Source: Spirulinaceae cyanobacterium SM2_1_0 (GTDB taxonomy: Bacteria; Cyanobacteriota; Cyanobacteriia; Cyanobacteriales; Spirulinaceae). From it: a stretch of 64,000 bases of DNA. Positions 63,201-64,000 of the stretch are shown piece by piece (the first letter of the stretch is position 1; the number at the start of each line of letters is the position of its first letter). Location: the NCBI GenBank assembly GCA_012031265.1, contig JAAUTY010000007.1:51340-115339 (forward strand), in the 5' to 3' direction. Under the pieces are notes generated by a model. The model ran no database searches and was not told the origin of the DNA. It saw nothing but the letters and a program-made list of their open reading frames with translations. A program made the translations under genes and the position numbers.

Positions 63201-63273
63201 GTGGATCTTTGCGACGGCGACGATTTCGGCGATCGCCGCTGCAATCGGCGGCAGCCTGGCGGTCATGGGCTAG
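60208..63273 (+). CDS. Large membrane protein with tandem ~100-residue repeats
   Basis: The 1021-residue product has N-terminal hydrophobic segments (FFIALLSGIVLAFGFQLLL; KIGIAVGAWTLITVSLALFSACWLAIKL; YNSVLLGAITGLVIWGTYFSLLFWV) and a C-terminal one (AWWIFATATISAIAAAIGGSLAVMG). Between them run at least seven repeats of about 100 residues. The last four are clear: YLRSTGKPELNPDGIKRDLQALLQEPRVGLRAMRDRLAQMDRDTLVQLLSQRDDLSEAEV and its relatives; three earlier ones are degenerate. Each repeat looks like a small helical unit plus linker helix. I recognise a cyanobacterial type but not a function. The ATG at 60208 (MTEHSYVEI) is preceded by CAGGAAACT and was chosen over an upstream ATG. Confidence 0.82.
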   Translation: MTEHSYVEIMPLLAQLADPGIDTPEEAALIFSGPQFFIALLSGIVLAFGFQLLLTNLSVAAGISYVGHSSSSRRSDSSDVGMGKIGIAVGAWTLITVSLALFSACWLAIKLSLYNSVLLGAITGLVIWGTYFSLLFWVSSTTVGSLIGSVVKTATASFNALVGTATAAFGAKSASNQVIETAEAVAATIRREMAQTLDDGELLDSLRDYVTTLRSPELQTNDLETEFERLIQDSGIADAADYDTLSQLDHRAFEELVSRRTDLSRQETQRIANRLYRTWQKSLTQASNQGALTELIDYVQTANPNEQIAERLAERLDRFLQEHRQQRRSDSDGFLSQGLNALMGVALGRVDLSDLDVEKIAGKVKQAKSQIVAQGDQLSRRLDHQEIPDNPVKTDVEYYLLNTYPWQLQPERLKLEFRQRLYDTEAEPRALRQALAPLNRAYFCELLESRGLMTQAEIDATATILESVRADVLRVVTDIDRFEKAKALQSQVQAFLRVTPKAELTSEMGDRAFAALLEDPDASYEDLQSRCSEFGYTQFALVLRNRGDFNETEVEQVAMQLERRMNQVLADAHGLQDATKTRLENQWQRLQEYLRHTGKAELNPEGIKTDIQILMQEPEAGVQRLRQRLAYFDRETLVQLLNQRHDLNEGEVRQIMREVEGSWHQVIHAPAALTARAKQEYAEATRALENYLRSTGKPELNPDGIKRDLQALLQEPRVGLRAMRDRLAQMDRDTLVQLLSQRDDLSEAEVNQIIDDLLETIRSLLRAPQRLARRAQAEVLSFEQSLADYLRSTDKAELNPDGIKRDLHLLVNDPRLGSQRLRERLSNMDRHTLVALLAQRPDMTQEEAEAAVAEVVAVRDRILAQIQSFQDRIQNMIQRLLTRIQMYLDSLERPELAYDGIRRDLQQLFNDPQAGFESLRYRFSQFDRDTLVALLSSHDAISEADASQVLAQIESARDTVLRRAEQLEHKVEGRIQALKQQAQAQVEETRQAAAAAAWWIFATATISAIAAAIGGSLAVMG

Positions 63274-63844
63274 TCGCCTGCTCGGATCGACATCAATGGG
63301 CAATTGACAAGCGGAGTGGGTTTTTCAGAAACCACTCCGTTTTCCTCTCTTGTTGGGTCACCTTTCACGACTTGGAAGGTTATCAAAATGAAAACGCCGA
63401 GGCACAGCGAGAAACTCAAGACGACATGACCAGAACCAGCAGCATCATGGATTAAGCGTAACCGTATCTGGCACTGGGTTCGAGGGGAGTGCAAGCCGCC
63501 AGAAAACGCGGTGCGGTATTATCAAGGCGTTGAAGATGCTCAGCCCAGAAGCGGCGGAAGCGTTTGTGACTCGCTATCTTGGGGATGTATTGGGAGAGCA
63601 TTAATCTATGCTGCGGTCAAAGTCCCTCGATCGGGGTGTTATCAGGCAACGGCGGGATAACAACCCTATTACCGGAGTTAGACCGCAAGCGCTCCGCACG
63701 TCTGGCAGGTCAGCAAAGGCTTCAAGAATCTCAATTCTCTTCGGTTGCGCCTCAAGGCTGGGTTGCGGGGCAACAGCAGGGGATTGCGGGAGGAGATGCA
63801 TACGCCTTATGGAAAAAGTGAATCAGTCTGAAACTCTAGCATCT
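63274..63844. other. Intergenic region, no supported gene
   Basis: Short frames occur, one ending SPEAAEAFVTRYLGDVLGEH at 63604, but none has a clear start, length or recognisable family. It may contain decayed coding fragments beside the transposase remnant. Confidence 0.45.
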
Positions 63845-64000
63845 TCAGCCTTCCTTGAGAATGAAATGGCCCTGATGATAAATATACTCTTCGTAGCGTT
63901 GTGTATACTTTCGACCCCAGTCAATGAATTCAAGTCGCTCAGTAAAGTATTTCTGACAATTTTTACAGTAGAACTGACGCCGGGGAACTTTGAGTTGTAC
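63845..64000 (-). pseudogene. Truncated ISL3-family transposase (runs off window edge)
   Basis: The minus strand reads VQLKVPRRQFYCKNCQKYFTERLEFIDWGRKYTQRYEEYIY, the zinc-finger region (Cys-x2-Cys) near the start of ISL3-family transposases. After EEYIY the sequence diverges (HQGHFILKEG) and stops at 63845, far short of a full transposase, so the copy is truncated. The upstream part lies beyond the window. Confidence 0.78.

Noticed and set aside
63579..63821. 80-codon plus-strand frame near the right edge
   Set aside because: No ribosome site, no family resemblance and uneven composition; the region appears decayed.
1..64000. Frequent GCGATCGC octamers considered as regulatory sites or CRISPR-like spacing
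   Set aside because: This is the HIP1 palindrome common in cyanobacterial genomes; it is spread through genes without regular spacing.

Overview
The window is chromosomal DNA from a cyanobacterium. The evidence is the psbE-psbF-psbL-psbJ cluster with ycf48 and a rubredoxin gene, the ndhC-ndhK-ndhJ operon, Ycf35/Ycf46, a PetP-like protein, a fused ModBC transporter, squalene-hopene cyclase, and the HIP1 octamer GCGATCGC recurring throughout on a GC-rich background. I cannot name the genus from sequence alone.

Layout. 1-7.4 kb: nadE diverges from a frameshifted squalene-hopene cyclase; then tRNA-Lys, a small conserved protein, recF and a membrane-anchored rhodanese. 7.4-12 kb: a long gene-poor stretch, then an unusual sugar-phosphate cyclase with an extra N-terminal domain, followed by a DUF6492-type glycosyltransferase (a possible two-gene cyclitol locus). 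12-23.3 kb: a PEP-utilising phosphotransferase-like gene broken by two frameshifts, a CPXCG protein, a glycosyltransferase, petP plus an ArsA-like ATPase with an altered P-loop, MscS, fabG-minC (minC frameshifted), thioredoxin, and a Uma2 remnant. 23.4-26.4 kb: molybdate transport (modA, modBC). 26.7-30.8 kb: photosynthesis core, with rubA-ycf48-psbEFLJ leftward and ndhCKJ rightward from a shared intergenic region. 31.5-35.3 kb: ycf46-ycf35, an RHH/zinc protein, RNase P RNA and RNase III. 35.5-45.4 kb: a TamB-like giant, then a 1292-residue protein with an eCIS-type DUF4157 domain (HEAVH), a hydrophobic core and a pentapeptide tail; this is the most unusual gene here. 45.4-49.6 kb: a two-component system beside a frameshifted secreted repeat protein. 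49.6-56 kb: a membrane-anchored CHAT protease-like protein, small unknowns, a 430-residue membrane protein and an M23 peptidase. 56.3-63.3 kb: a multi-sensor adenylate cyclase and a 1021-residue membrane protein built of about 100-residue repeats. The right edge holds a truncated ISL3-type transposase.

Two dispersed repeat families stand out: four copies of an element that is exactly 111 bp with CTAGTAC/GTACTAG ends, and an approximately 86-bp family rich in CCCTCTCCC. Four genes carry single-base indels, several in G or C runs. This could be sequencing error as easily as gene decay, so those genes should not be read as certain pseudogenes.
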